A DNA stretch of 64,000 bases from Clostridia bacterium (GCA_016287245.1 JAEEWG010000009.1:1-64000); one strand, 5' to 3'; counted from the stretch's first letter, positions 15,853 through 25,129 are shown. Program-made: numbers and translations. The notes: a model not told the origin generated them from the sequence alone.

Positions 15853-16521
15853 TTAAGCCCACTCAAAATTCTCCTTACCGGCACCAAGTTCAAAGTGATG
15901 CTTTACGATTCCCTTGTCAATGCCGGACATAGGTCCGCTCTTATATGTCAGATCAACCTTATTGCCTTCACCAGTGATGGTGAACGCCTGTTTATTCAGC
16001 GCCGTCGGTGCAAGAAGAGCCGCCTCAACGCCATTTTCAAACCACTCCGGCTCCTCGCCCGTGTAACTGCTGACCTGATCCTTCTCCTTGCTCTTATGCG
16101 GAACGCCCTGTGTCTTGCCGTGACCTACCGCGATAATGCTTACGATCTTTTTACCACTGACAAATCCTTCCACGTATTTTCTACTAAAAGTACCGGCCAT
16201 CCACCACGTATTAAGGCCGTTCATCTGCGCAAAAAGACAAAGGTCGGATCCGGCATAACCGAGCATTTCATCTATGCCGTCCCGGTCATCTGCAGCCAGA
16301 ACAAAATAGGAATTCACGCCTTCTCCGCCCAGGACCACTTTACCGACAAAATTCACCGGTGTCTTCTCGCTCTCGACCAAAGCGATGGAAAGGTCATATT
16401 GTTTGTTCAATTCATCTACTCTTGATTTCAGAATGCTCTTCTCTGCATCAGATAAGGGTGTTCCGTCGAATTTTCTGACGGTGTGTCTTGCCTTCATGGC
16501 CTGTTTCATTTGTTCAGTCAT
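15853..16521 (-). CDS. Nitroreductase-family protein
   Basis: About 222 residues. The N-terminal RHTVRKFDGTPLSDAE is the FMN-phosphate-binding Arg region of nitroreductases; GTFSRKYVEGFVSGKKIVSIIAVGHGKTQGVPHKSK in the C-terminal half fits the group that includes TM1586-like nitroreductases. EPEWFENGVEAALLAPTALNKQAF is also diagnostic. It likely uses FMN and NAD(P)H; substrate unknown. The ATG at 16521 has a textbook AAGGAG six bases upstream; an ATG 21 bases earlier does not. Confidence 0.8.
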   Translation of the reverse strand: MTEQMKQAMKARHTVRKFDGTPLSDAEKSILKSRVDELNKQYDLSIALVESEKTPVNFVGKVVLGGEGVNSYFVLAADDRDGIDEMLGYAGSDLCLFAQMNGLNTWWMAGTFSRKYVEGFVSGKKIVSIIAVGHGKTQGVPHKSKEKDQVSSYTGEEPEWFENGVEAALLAPTALNKQAFTITGEGNKVDLTYKSGPMSGIDKGIVKHHFELGAGKENFEWA

Positions 16522-16559
16522 TTTGTACTCCTTAATATGCATTTTTATCGAATAATCTA

Positions 16560-17918
16560 TTATTCGGCTGTTTCTTTTGTAAGATTCTTAAGCCATATAT
16601 ATTTATTGTATCGCCATCTGATGAAAGGAACCTTCACGATTTCATCGAGGCACATGACTACATAAACAACAATGACCGGAAGGTGCAGCACAAAGCAGGC
16701 GATAAGAGCCAGCGGGATCGCAAAACACCAGGTGGCGATCAATACACTTAACCCATCATACATTGAATCTCCGCCCGCCGGAAATACTCCGCAGGTAATA
16801 ATGGTATTGTATGCGAATGCCACCATATAAAAAGCAAGGAAAATAAGCATCTGTACAAGGTATTGCTTCGCCTGTGGCTCCAGCACATAGAAAAAGTAAA
16901 CAAACGGGCCTGCTATTAAGATCAGCAGAACATTTATCAGTCCGGAATGCAATGACACTTTCCAGCTCATTGCACCATATTTTTTCGCCTTATCCAGTTC
17001 ATTTCGTCCAAGGAGCTGCCCGATCATGATACTGATGCCGGTAGAAAGACCATGTGTAAGACCCTGTATCAGCTGCTGGGCGACTGTGGCAACGGAGGCT
17101 GCAGCTGTGGCATCTGTACCGAGATGTCCCAGGAAAAAGGAGTGCATGGGTATGCTAAGTCCCCATGCCAGAGAGGATAGCGTCATACCGGGAATGATCT
17201 TCCAAAGTTTTCGCTCATATGCCCTGGAAAAATAAAACAGTGTCTCTTTTCCAAGCCGTATAGTCTCATTTCTCTGCGCCCATATCACACACCAGATCAG
17301 GGCAATGAATTCTACAACTATCGTTGAATAAGCAGAGCCGTTTGCTCCTAAAGCAGGAATCTTTCCAAACCCGTAGATCAGGAAGTAATCGGCTGTCATG
17401 TCCACGGTTACGGTAACAACGGAGATCCATACGCTCAGCTTCGCATGTCCCGAAATCTTCATGATCATCAGGAAACACCGAAGTACAGACGTGAAAATAT
17501 AGGAAAAGCATACGATCCTTAAGTAATCCGCGCCGATCCGGATCAGTTCCTGTTCATTCGTAAATATTCCTATAAGCTGTTCTGCGAAAAAATAAGCACC
17601 TACCGTGAAGATGACCCCTATGACAAAAGCATATCGAATGGCTATTCCCAGATATCTTCTTGCATTGAGAAAATCTTTCTTGCCCCAGTATTGGGATATC
17701 AGGACACTTGCTGAAACAATAGCAATAGCATAAAAAAGAGACATAACAAAAGCGATCTGATTGGCAAGCGATACTGCCGCGATAGCCTCCTGAGTCAATC
17801 GTCCAAGCATGAGTGCATCCGACGCTCCGACGAGAGAAGTCAGAAGATTCTGCAGCGCCAACGGAACTGCCAGACTCATAAGCTGTTTATTGAATTCTTT
17901 TCTTTCCAAGCTATTCAT
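16560..17918 (-). CDS. MATE family efflux transporter
   Basis: About 452 residues with twelve hydrophobic segments arranged as two six-helix halves. N-terminal hallmark LAVPLALQNLLTSLVGASDALMLGRL, then AIAAVSLANQIAF; the second half opens with GAMSWKVSLHSGLINVLLI. MATE transporters expel cationic drugs or metabolites against Na+ or H+. It is a single-gene unit: its own extended -10 promoter lies about 55 bases upstream, next to the terminator of the ACT-domain gene. Confidence 0.9.
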   Translation of the reverse strand: MNSLERKEFNKQLMSLAVPLALQNLLTSLVGASDALMLGRLTQEAIAAVSLANQIAFVMSLFYAIAIVSASVLISQYWGKKDFLNARRYLGIAIRYAFVIGVIFTVGAYFFAEQLIGIFTNEQELIRIGADYLRIVCFSYIFTSVLRCFLMIMKISGHAKLSVWISVVTVTVDMTADYFLIYGFGKIPALGANGSAYSTIVVEFIALIWCVIWAQRNETIRLGKETLFYFSRAYERKLWKIIPGMTLSSLAWGLSIPMHSFFLGHLGTDATAAASVATVAQQLIQGLTHGLSTGISIMIGQLLGRNELDKAKKYGAMSWKVSLHSGLINVLLILIAGPFVYFFYVLEPQAKQYLVQMLIFLAFYMVAFAYNTIITCGVFPAGGDSMYDGLSVLIATWCFAIPLALIACFVLHLPVIVVYVVMCLDEIVKVPFIRWRYNKYIWLKNLTKETAE

Positions 17919-17971
17919 CAATACCCCTGCCTCACTAGTGAATTAGCCATTTTCATTTTTCACCAGAAACG

Positions 17972-17980
17972 ATTATAGCA
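17972..17980 (-). promoter_or_regulatory. Extended -10 promoter of the MATE gene
   Basis: TGCTATAAT on the minus strand, part of the same promoter-terminator unit found at 12554-12595. Confidence 0.55.
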
Positions 17981-17986
17981 TAGAAA

Positions 17987-18012
17987 AACAGCCCGGAGAG
18001 CCTCCGGACTGT
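17987..18012 (-). terminator. Terminator, copy 3 of a dispersed terminator repeat
   Basis: Matches copy 2 at 23 of 26 positions, with the same CCGGAG/CTCCGG stem and a minus-strand T run (TTTTTCTAT). It follows the ACT-domain gene. Confidence 0.75.
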
Positions 18013-18076
18013 TTTCTGAAGTCTATTTCTTATTACGTATTCGTCCGATGCATAAAAGAGCATGTTCACCAGGATC

Positions 18077-18442
18077 CTATAACACTTTATACCCTTCAGA
18101 CGCTAACACTTCCAGTGCCCGCTCGAAGTTTTCTTCTTTTACAAGAATATAATCAGTGTTGTATGTCGACACCGCAAATATACCGATCTTATGTGCGGCA
18201 AGAATTCCGGACAGTTTTGACAGGATACCGATCAACGAAAAGTCTAAAACGCCCTGAATACGGAAGCCTTGCCATCCATCGTCACGCTCGATCGTATGAA
18301 TTGGAGTATCTTCTGTTTTGCAAACGAGAGATAACTCTTCATCTGTCTTTCCAATGAAATAGAAATCGGCCGTGAGATCTATTTCAGAAATATCTGTCAC
18401 TTTGCAGACTGTCAGTTTATAATCGATTTTCTTTAATTCCAT
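18077..18442 (-). CDS. ACT-domain regulatory protein
   Basis: About 121 residues from the ATG at 18442 (GGGAG 9 bases upstream). The sequence MELKKIDYKLTVCKV, the central WQGFRIQGVLDFSLIGILSKLSGILAAHKIGIFAVSTYNTDYILVK and ALEVLASEGYKV fit the tandem ACT-like proteins that bind amino acids (ACT_7/CASTOR-like group). The frame runs upstream to 18523 but the extra residues have no family match. Likely an amino-acid sensor; partner unknown. Confidence 0.8.
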   Translation of the reverse strand: MELKKIDYKLTVCKVTDISEIDLTADFYFIGKTDEELSLVCKTEDTPIHTIERDDGWQGFRIQGVLDFSLIGILSKLSGILAAHKIGIFAVSTYNTDYILVKEENFERALEVLASEGYKVL

Positions 18443-18467
18443 CTTTATTCTCCCTACATGCCTCTCC

Positions 18468-18551
18468 TCATGATAGATCTGATATCCTTCTCTTGATGAT
18501 CTGCGCATCCTCGACCGTATCATAAAACCTGACTTCTGTGTTGTTTTCCAT
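18468..18551 (-). pseudogene. Possible N-terminal remnant of a NUDIX-type gene
   Basis: A 27-residue frame with a ribosome site (GAGGTGA) starts MENNTEVRFYDTVEDA. The RFYDxVED start occurs at the beginning of some clostridial NUDIX hydrolases, but the rest is missing and the frame closes in a basic tail. It lies between the ACT gene and the nucleotidyltransferase gene. Could also be a chance frame or a leader peptide. Confidence 0.3.
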
Positions 18552-18566
18552 TTTCACCTCAATAAA

Positions 18567-19193
18567 TCAATGTGTTTCGTTATGAATATTACTGATCAAT
18601 TCCATGCAGAGATTGCGATATTCCGTATCGAGCGGATACTTTTCATGGAAAAGCTCCATAAGTTGTGTGATTCCGTTTTTATAGCCGGTATCCGTAACAC
18701 AAAAAACACTATCAAGAAAAGACGCGATTTCATTTGCTACACTGACGCCTGCTTCTTTCTTCCCGGACAGATACTTGATCAGACTGCGATAAAAAAGACG
18801 CGCTGTCTGATACGGAAGATCATCTCTCCGGCAGATCTCCCTGCAGATACTGATATTGCGGCGGAATGCACGCTCCTTGATGTTTTCCGGATGGAAGAAA
18901 CGATCATCCTCTACATCCACGGATTCGACCACTTCAAGATCGACAGCAACTCCGTCTTCATATATGACTATGATGATGCCCTCGGGATTTGTCGTATAAG
19001 AGATGTATATCGGTTCTCCATAGCCATAGATAAACGCTTTCAAGGAGTCTTTTCCCATAAAGGCGCTTATATCGACATCTGAAAACGGTGTCGGGTCCCC
19101 GCGTAGAAAAGATCCGCCCAGCCAGATATGCTTCCCCTCGGTTTCCGCATATTCCCTTACGTATTCTATGTATTTTCTCTGATTACTTTCCAT
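18567..19193 (-). CDS. Nucleotidyltransferase-fold protein
   Basis: 208 residues with the pol-beta nucleotidyltransferase motif GGSFLRGDPTPFSDVDISAF (GSxxRG...SDxDxxxF) near residues 26-45 and a third acidic residue in VDLEVVE near residue 85. The C-terminal half is helical, as in antibiotic adenylyltransferases. It could modify an aminoglycoside-like drug or be an orphan with unknown substrate. It starts 4 bases after the stop of the solute-binding lipoprotein gene, so it may be in the same transcript. Confidence 0.65.
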   Translation of the reverse strand: MESNQRKYIEYVREYAETEGKHIWLGGSFLRGDPTPFSDVDISAFMGKDSLKAFIYGYGEPIYISYTTNPEGIIIVIYEDGVAVDLEVVESVDVEDDRFFHPENIKERAFRRNISICREICRRDDLPYQTARLFYRSLIKYLSGKKEAGVSVANEIASFLDSVFCVTDTGYKNGITQLMELFHEKYPLDTEYRNLCMELISNIHNETH

Positions 19194-19197
19194 GCGG

Positions 19198-21411
19198 TTA
19201 TCTTTCGGAAACTAATGTCTTTGCCCTGTTCTGTATGTTCTTACAAACATCATCGAGACTGCGCTGATCAAGGAAATATGCCGGTGCTTCCTCGAGAATG
19301 ATCGACATGACACGAGGATCAAAATTCCTGACCACATGTACATTATCGATCAGATGGATCAGAAGTTCTTTTGTCTCTTTGGTGGCCACAAGCGGTTGAA
19401 ACGGATCTCCCGGGATCGGTTCCCAGTTCTTCATTTTCTCTTCGCCAATTTCAATGATCCTGTCGCACTCTTTATCCAAAGCACTTCTGGATATCGGGAT
19501 ATCGCTTACATCCAGAGATCCGGATTCTTCCTGCGTTTCCAGAAGGAATCGGAGATAATCCCAAGCCTCGTCCTGACATAGAGAGTATTGGGAGATGCCG
19601 ATCGTTCCGGTCGTATCAACCGCGATACTTCCACCCTTAAAACTCGGGACTCCGCAGAATACGGTATCCTCTCCATAGTTTTTTTGAAAGTCTGCCAGAT
19701 CGATAATTTTATAGATCCGCACGGGACACCATGCAAGCATCCCATTCACAAACAGTTCGCGGGGATCATAATCATTGAACTCACCATGTTCTCTTTTCTC
19801 AACACCATATTTCTTAACAAATGCCAGGATTTCCTTGAAAGAATCGTCTTCGAAACGGACTTCCTTCTTCTCATAATCAATGAGTTCTTCTCCCGTTTCA
19901 CTCAAGACCCATTCCAGAAGAGTCTCGTATTCCGTTTTTTCCATCACGCTCACATCAGATGGAAGCTTATCCATCTCTTTGTTGAATTCTTCGAAAGTCC
20001 AGGATCGTTCCGCACCGACCAGATCCGGATTTCCAGCCAGGCATCTCAGTTCAAAGGATATCGGCATGTGATAGAGTTTCCCGCCTGTTTCCTGCGCACG
20101 GATCACATTATCAAAATACTTGCTGCGATCCAGAGCTTTTTCATCTGAAGCATCAAGGTAAGTATTAAGATCGACACAGACCTTTTCAGAATTAAACTGT
20201 GAGAACTGGGCAAAATTCAAAAGGATGTCCGGACCGTTTCCGGAGATAACATCCAGATAGATCTTATCGATCAGCTCCGCTTTCTTGTTCATATTATCAC
20301 TGTCCGCAGGGATATCCAGCGCGTAATTATGTACGGCGATCCGGCACTTCGCATCGGGACTCGTATTATATGAAATGACTTCTTCCAGGTTGATCGAATC
20401 ATATCCCGCCGCGGTCAGAAGTTTCTTTCCCGCATAAGGATTCTTCTCCGCTTTTTTTGCATGAGCAATATAGACACGGCAGTATGATTTGAACGTGATC
20501 TCGTCATATTCTTCCGTTTTGTACCAAAAGACAAACTCTTCGTCTGAAACCGCTTTCATGGATCCGTTCAAGACCGATGCCGGGTCATAGTCCGTATCGC
20601 TCCAGGAAAGCATCTCTATATCTTTCGACGCATCTATTAAGTCGACCTTCATAATTCCGTTTGTATTCACCAGGTAATTTCCGTTACCGGATTTGATCGG
20701 CGAGTACATGTGGGGATCCCTGATCTTCTCACCGACAAGCTCCAGCGTATCGACATTGAGTTCCTGAAAACACCTAAAGCTTCTTACGGAGGGATCATCA
20801 GAGACCTTATAGCAGAGCGCATAGTATTTTCCCTGCTGATAATACACCACTCCGACAAATCCCTCATCATCGAACCGCTTGCTTTTTTGGACGTTTCCCT
20901 CTTTGTCGAGTACCGTAATGAGCCCGTAAGAGGAACAGACCATCCTGCCATCAGGAAGAAGCACTTCATCACTCGTCTGATTATTGTGCTCATCTTCATC
21001 TGCGCCGAAATCAACATCTGTCATACGAAGAAGGTTACCCTGAAGGTCGAAAAATGCCGATTTTGCAAACCGGTATTCTTTGTCTATGGCATAGTACTCA
21101 TCCCACTTATCCTCGGAAATGAGTTTTTGAACCTTCTCATTGAGTTCTTCCGGCATTTTATAATTGAATTCGCAGGTCATCGAAATTGTGTTTCCGACGA
21201 AACAGATCGATTCGTTCTCGATCCAAAGCGACTGCAGTTCTTTTGACTCATCAACAGGGATCTGGCATTCCACTTCTTCCACATCAAAAAACGGATCTTT
21301 TTCCGAAATAATATGTGTGCCCGGTTTCTTTGCCTTTTTACAACCGACCGTTCCGATCATTATTGATAGTATCAGGAAGATGGCCACTGACTGCTGCCAC
21401 GATCTTTTCAT
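19198..21411 (-). CDS. Large lipoprotein: N-terminal beta-rich domain plus solute-binding domain
   Basis: 737 residues. A lipoprotein signal (IFLILSIMIGTVGC) ends at Cys24. Residues about 40-345 are beta-rich with repeated DxxGN strands, like a small propeller. Residues about 350-700 resemble family 1 extracellular solute-binding proteins (GNGPDILLNFAQFSQ, LYHMPISFEL, NPDLVGAERSWTFEEFNKEM, then CQDEAWDYLRFLLE). The tail IILEEAPAYFLDQRSLDDV is shared with the 807-residue lipoprotein at 26345. No permease or ATPase gene lies nearby, so it may be a surface sensor rather than a transporter subunit. Promoter at 21470. Confidence 0.75.
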   Translation of the reverse strand: MKRSWQQSVAIFLILSIMIGTVGCKKAKKPGTHIISEKDPFFDVEEVECQIPVDESKELQSLWIENESICFVGNTISMTCEFNYKMPEELNEKVQKLISEDKWDEYYAIDKEYRFAKSAFFDLQGNLLRMTDVDFGADEDEHNNQTSDEVLLPDGRMVCSSYGLITVLDKEGNVQKSKRFDDEGFVGVVYYQQGKYYALCYKVSDDPSVRSFRCFQELNVDTLELVGEKIRDPHMYSPIKSGNGNYLVNTNGIMKVDLIDASKDIEMLSWSDTDYDPASVLNGSMKAVSDEEFVFWYKTEEYDEITFKSYCRVYIAHAKKAEKNPYAGKKLLTAAGYDSINLEEVISYNTSPDAKCRIAVHNYALDIPADSDNMNKKAELIDKIYLDVISGNGPDILLNFAQFSQFNSEKVCVDLNTYLDASDEKALDRSKYFDNVIRAQETGGKLYHMPISFELRCLAGNPDLVGAERSWTFEEFNKEMDKLPSDVSVMEKTEYETLLEWVLSETGEELIDYEKKEVRFEDDSFKEILAFVKKYGVEKREHGEFNDYDPRELFVNGMLAWCPVRIYKIIDLADFQKNYGEDTVFCGVPSFKGGSIAVDTTGTIGISQYSLCQDEAWDYLRFLLETQEESGSLDVSDIPISRSALDKECDRIIEIGEEKMKNWEPIPGDPFQPLVATKETKELLIHLIDNVHVVRNFDPRVMSIILEEAPAYFLDQRSLDDVCKNIQNRAKTLVSER

Positions 21412-21469
21412 CCGTTATATCCTCACCAAATGTTTTCTTGATCGATCATATGGGGTACCCCCACGCTTG

Positions 21470-21478
21470 ATTATAGCA
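21470..21478 (-). promoter_or_regulatory. Extended -10 promoter followed by a GC hairpin at the transcript start
   Basis: TGCTATAAT on the minus strand. The predicted start falls at the palindrome TGGGGGTACCCCA (21451-21463), so the mRNA would begin with a small stable hairpin. Confidence 0.6.
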
Positions 21479-21513
21479 TAGCATTGCTAATCTCCATATA
21501 TTTATACCAGTGG

Positions 21514-21542
21514 TTGATATGCACCTTCCCGAGTGCTAAAAT
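21514..21542 (+). promoter_or_regulatory. Sigma-A promoter of the LRR protein gene
   Basis: TTGATA (21514-21519) and TAAAAT (21537-21542) with a 17-base spacer and a TG extension. Confidence 0.7.
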
Positions 21543-21577
21543 TCTCTTAATATTAATCATCATATGGAGGCGACATT

Positions 21578-23764
21578 ATGAAACGCATCATAGCTACCTT
21601 TCTTTCTGTTTCTATGATCATCGGCTCATTTGCATTTACTGTCCTTGCAGATTCAGGCGATGAATCATCAGAAATCGATGTATCCGCAATGGGTATTGAG
21701 AACAATGAGGATAAGTCTTCAGACGGCTATAAACTGGATTGGTCGGACGACTACGTGGATCCTCTGAAAACAACTCTCGAAGCTGCGGACGAAGACATCG
21801 ATGTCGACGAGCAGTCAAATGACAATGCCGGAGTTGCCAATTCCTTTACTATTGAAAATGGGGTATTGACCGATTATACCGGAACCGGCGGCGCGGTCAC
21901 GATCCCGAGCAATGTTGTCGAGATCGGACGTAGAGCTTTTTCCGGAGAAGGCGGAATCACCAGTGTGACTATCCCCTCTTCGGTTAAGAAGATCGATCCT
22001 TATGCATTCAGTGGCTGCTATGGTATCACCACCCTTTATTTATCCGAAGGTCTGGTTGAGATCGAAAATGACGCTTTCTATGGATGCTCCGCGATCCGCA
22101 AGCTTACTCTTCCGAATTCTCTCACATCTATCGGATACGAAGCGTTCCAAGACTGCACAACCATTATGAATGTTAGATTCGGCACCAATCTTCGCACGAT
22201 CGGATCTGACGCTTTCCGGGGCAATACAGCTCTTACAACGATAACCTGGAACAGTAATATCCAGTCGATCGGACCTGACGCTTTCCGTGACACCGCACTG
22301 GAAACGCTCAACCTCCCGGCATCCGTAACATATCTGGGCGACCGAGCCTTTTCTTACAATTATTCGCTTACGAGCGTAAAGATCAACGGCAACCTGTCAA
22401 CGATCCCGACATCCTGCTTTTACAAATGTAAAAGTCTTTCTTCACTGGATCTGGGCACAAAGGTCTCTGTGATCGAAAATTATGCTTTCGAAGAGTGTGC
22501 CAGCCTGACTACTGTGACTATTCCGAATTCTGTTGAGAAGATCAATTATGAGGCTTTTTACAATTGCGCCGCTTTGACAAAAGTCACTTTCGGTACCAAT
22601 CTGGTATACATTGGAGGATGTGCTTTTAAGGACGACATCTCTCTTTCGACGATCGTATGGGGCAAGAATCTTGTTACGATCGATTATGAAGCATTCCGAT
22701 CCACGGCACTCAGCTCTCTCTCGATTCCGAATTCCGTTACTACTCTCGGGACAGATGCATTCAGAAACTGTGACAGTATGACCTCCGTAGTCGTCGGAAC
22801 CGGTGTCACCGCCTTATCCGACAACTGTTTCCGTGACTGCGATTCCTTGACGAAAGTCACGATCAACGGATGTGTAACGAGCATCGGCCACAGCGCCTTC
22901 AATCACTGTGATCAGCTTATCAGCATCAATATTCCTGACTCGGTTACAAAGATAGGCAACTATTGTTTTGAAGAGTGTGTTTCTCTTAAGGCGATCCGCC
23001 TCGGTAATGGTGTCACACACATTGGATATTACGCCTTTTCCAAGTGTTCTTCCCTGAAAACGATCTATCTCCCGTATTACCTTTCCACTTGGGGCGGTGA
23101 TGTATTCTACCAAATCAATAACAATGTCACCGCATATGTGTATAAGGGAACGAAGTCTGTAACATTTGCTCAGGAAATGGGCATCAACTTTAAGTATCTT
23201 GCGTTCAAGCCGAATGCCGTAACCGGTCTGCGTGCTGTTTCTGCCGGCAAGAAGATGGTCCGTCTGTACTGGAATGAATCCGCAGGTGCTGATGGCTACC
23301 TGATCTATGCACAGAAGAATGGTAAATACGGTTATGTTGGTCTTATGACTTCCGGTCTTTCCTATCTTGATACCAAGGCCCTTGATACCGACTATAACTA
23401 TTACTGGGTATTCCCGTTCGTTTATAACGAAAGCGGGAAAATGGTCGTAGGCGGAACATCGAACTACGTATATGCCAAGGGTATCTGCGCAGCAGTTACA
23501 AATCTTAAGGCAACCGCACAGAGCGGAAGCATAAAGCTGACTTGGACCAAGTCTCCTTCTGCAGAAGGTTACCTGATCTATGGTATTCCGAATGGAACAG
23601 GCAAGTACCAGTACCTCGGTATGACCACAGGCACTTCTTTCACACATAAGAAGGCTTCGAAGACACAGTACAGCTTCTACTGGGTATTCCCGTATCACAA
23701 AGATGCCAAGGGTAACATGATCACCGGTCTCATCAATAAGTATACGTACGGAAAAGCCAAGTAA
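21578..23764 (+). CDS. Secreted BspA-type leucine-rich repeat protein with FnIII-like end
   Basis: 728 residues. A signal peptide (MKRIIATFLSVSMIIGSFAFTVLA) is followed by an acidic linker to about residue 88, then about eighteen BspA-type LRRs (pattern LTSVTIPxSVxxIGxxAFxxC; about 90-540), and two repeats of about 90 residues that look like fibronectin III domains (GKKMVRLYWNESAGADGYLIY and GSIKLTWTKSPSAEGYLIY). There is no LPxTG motif. Such proteins bind host or plant surfaces, or other cells. It is the only plus-strand gene in this region and has its own promoter, a GGAGG ribosome site and a strong terminator. Confidence 0.9.
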   Translation: MKRIIATFLSVSMIIGSFAFTVLADSGDESSEIDVSAMGIENNEDKSSDGYKLDWSDDYVDPLKTTLEAADEDIDVDEQSNDNAGVANSFTIENGVLTDYTGTGGAVTIPSNVVEIGRRAFSGEGGITSVTIPSSVKKIDPYAFSGCYGITTLYLSEGLVEIENDAFYGCSAIRKLTLPNSLTSIGYEAFQDCTTIMNVRFGTNLRTIGSDAFRGNTALTTITWNSNIQSIGPDAFRDTALETLNLPASVTYLGDRAFSYNYSLTSVKINGNLSTIPTSCFYKCKSLSSLDLGTKVSVIENYAFEECASLTTVTIPNSVEKINYEAFYNCAALTKVTFGTNLVYIGGCAFKDDISLSTIVWGKNLVTIDYEAFRSTALSSLSIPNSVTTLGTDAFRNCDSMTSVVVGTGVTALSDNCFRDCDSLTKVTINGCVTSIGHSAFNHCDQLISINIPDSVTKIGNYCFEECVSLKAIRLGNGVTHIGYYAFSKCSSLKTIYLPYYLSTWGGDVFYQINNNVTAYVYKGTKSVTFAQEMGINFKYLAFKPNAVTGLRAVSAGKKMVRLYWNESAGADGYLIYAQKNGKYGYVGLMTSGLSYLDTKALDTDYNYYWVFPFVYNESGKMVVGGTSNYVYAKGICAAVTNLKATAQSGSIKLTWTKSPSAEGYLIYGIPNGTGKYQYLGMTTGTSFTHKKASKTQYSFYWVFPYHKDAKGNMITGLINKYTYGKAK

Positions 23765-23841
23765 GACGTACAGAATTTGTAAAATCAATTTGGGATCTCA
23801 CAATTAGCAGCATCCCGCTTTGATGGACAGTAAAAACAAAT

Positions 23842-23888
23842 ATAGGACTGACCCCTTACTTAAAAGGGATCAGTCCTATTCATTTTTC
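23842..23888. terminator. Bidirectional terminator between convergent genes
   Basis: A 10-bp perfect stem ATAGGACTGA/TCAGTCCTAT, extended by CCCTT/AAGGG after one mismatch, with T runs on both sides (TTCATTTTT on plus, TTTGTTTTT on minus). It serves the LRR gene and the DinB-like gene. Confidence 0.85.
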
Positions 23889-23944
23889 CATATTTTCTCT
23901 TAAGAGACTGGTTTAACCTTTCGAGCCAAAAACGACAAATCTCG

Positions 23945-24658
23945 TTATCCCTTCTCCAGGATCCGATCCACGCATGTCGGCAGATGCATCATGTGATGGG
24001 ATGTCATCGGGTTCAGTATCATGCCGCCGATCGTTAATCTTCCCCAGAAGACCAGGAGCCACACAGAACGGAAATCCGTTGTCACGCCGCCCTCTTCCAG
24101 GATCCTCATGACCCACTCTTCCGGAACCATCGACTTGATCTGTTCGAGCGTTAACTCCGATAGGATCCGTCGGGTATTCTTACCGACTTCCATCATATAC
24201 TCCCGAAGCGCTTCCACGTTGATCTGTTTTCCCCAGGAAACCAGCTCATCCGGTTCCAGGGCATTTCCCGTATCTGTTATGGAAGAACCGATCCGGTTCT
24301 TCCAGTCTTCATTAAAGATCTGCTTGCCATTTTCCATCAAAATGTTACTGACCAGATCTTCGATCCTGTATGTATGCCAGAATTGCCAGCATATCGGAAC
24401 AGTCTTGGATCCGGCATATTTCAGATCCGTATCCCAGGGTTCTCTCTGGACGAACTCATTCTGATTTCCCTGCATCATATAATCCAGAACATAATCCGCT
24501 ATCGTCTTTTCTTCTCTTCCTGATATCTCCGCAGGATGAACCATCGCATGAAGCTCCAGGGTAAGATCCCGAATCTTTATCAGATCTTCGCCCTCGATCG
24601 CCGACTTTAATTCATCGTATTTTGCGTTGATCGCAGAAAACATTGCCTCTTTATCCAT
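23945..24658 (-). CDS. DinB-like four-helix protein
   Basis: 237 residues, largely helical. Three His-containing helices (LELHAMVHP near 50, FWHTYRIEDLV near 115, SHHMMHLPTCVDRILEK at the C-terminus) match the His triad of DinB/YfiT-like metal-binding proteins. These are often thiol-dependent enzymes or stress proteins; no specific role can be given. Its promoter (24695-24703) is followed by a GC hairpin at the predicted message start. Confidence 0.65.
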   Translation of the reverse strand: MDKEAMFSAINAKYDELKSAIEGEDLIKIRDLTLELHAMVHPAEISGREEKTIADYVLDYMMQGNQNEFVQREPWDTDLKYAGSKTVPICWQFWHTYRIEDLVSNILMENGKQIFNEDWKNRIGSSITDTGNALEPDELVSWGKQINVEALREYMMEVGKNTRRILSELTLEQIKSMVPEEWVMRILEEGGVTTDFRSVWLLVFWGRLTIGGMILNPMTSHHMMHLPTCVDRILEKG

Positions 24659-24694
24659 ATCGTTCTCCTAACAGGGGGAGGAGCCCCCAAGTCG

Positions 24695-24703
24695 ATTATA
24701 TCA
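24695..24703 (-). promoter_or_regulatory. Extended -10 promoter with GC hairpin at the transcript start
   Basis: TGATATAAT on the minus strand; the start would be near 24688, the first G of GGGGG-CTCCT-CCCCC (24674-24688). Same layout as at 21451-21478. Confidence 0.6.
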
Positions 24704-24709
24704 TTTTGC

Positions 24710-25129
24710 CTATTCCGCGATAAACCACTGATCCATACCGGGTCCGGAATCCTCATTCGGACGCACTTTGAACCCGAACTTCTCATAGAAAGGTTCTTTT
24801 CCGACGGCAGAATTTAAAGTCATTTTCACCTTATACCCCGGCTTCATGTCATTTTTCAGACGCGAAATACAGGCTTCCACAAGTGTTCGTCCGATACCCT
24901 GGCCCTGATACTGCGGATGTACAATTACATCGGACAGGAATGCGATGTATCCGCCATCCCAAAGAAGTCGTACCACACCGATCGCTTTCCCGTCATCTCT
25001 TACACACCTGACCATGTATGCATTGTCGATACAGGCCTGTGCTTCCTCAAGCGGAAACTCCACCCATCCGACGGTTTTCCTTAATTCCATATATTCAGCA
25101 GCTGTAATGAATTCACCATATTGAATCAT
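24710..25129 (-). CDS. GNAT family N-acetyltransferase, small
   Basis: 139 residues with a complete core: AIGVVRLLWDGGYIAFLSDVIVHPQYQGQGIGRTLVEACI and, near the end, FYEKFGFKVRPNE. It resembles the short single-domain GNATs of the YjcF/PaiA type. AAGGAG lies before the ATG and an extended -10 promoter about 60 bases upstream. Substrate unknown. Confidence 0.85.
   Translation of the reverse strand: MIQYGEFITAAEYMELRKTVGWVEFPLEEAQACIDNAYMVRCVRDDGKAIGVVRLLWDGGYIAFLSDVIVHPQYQGQGIGRTLVEACISRLKNDMKPGYKVKMTLNSAVGKEPFYEKFGFKVRPNEDSGPGMDQWFIAE

Noticed and set aside
7124..18012. Integron-style attC sites for the small-gene array
   Set aside because: No core GTTRRRY sites and no integrase in the window; the repeats are terminator-like.
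22814..23788. Minus-strand open frame of 324 codons
   Set aside because: Antisense to the LRR protein; repeat structure of the real gene explains the open frame.
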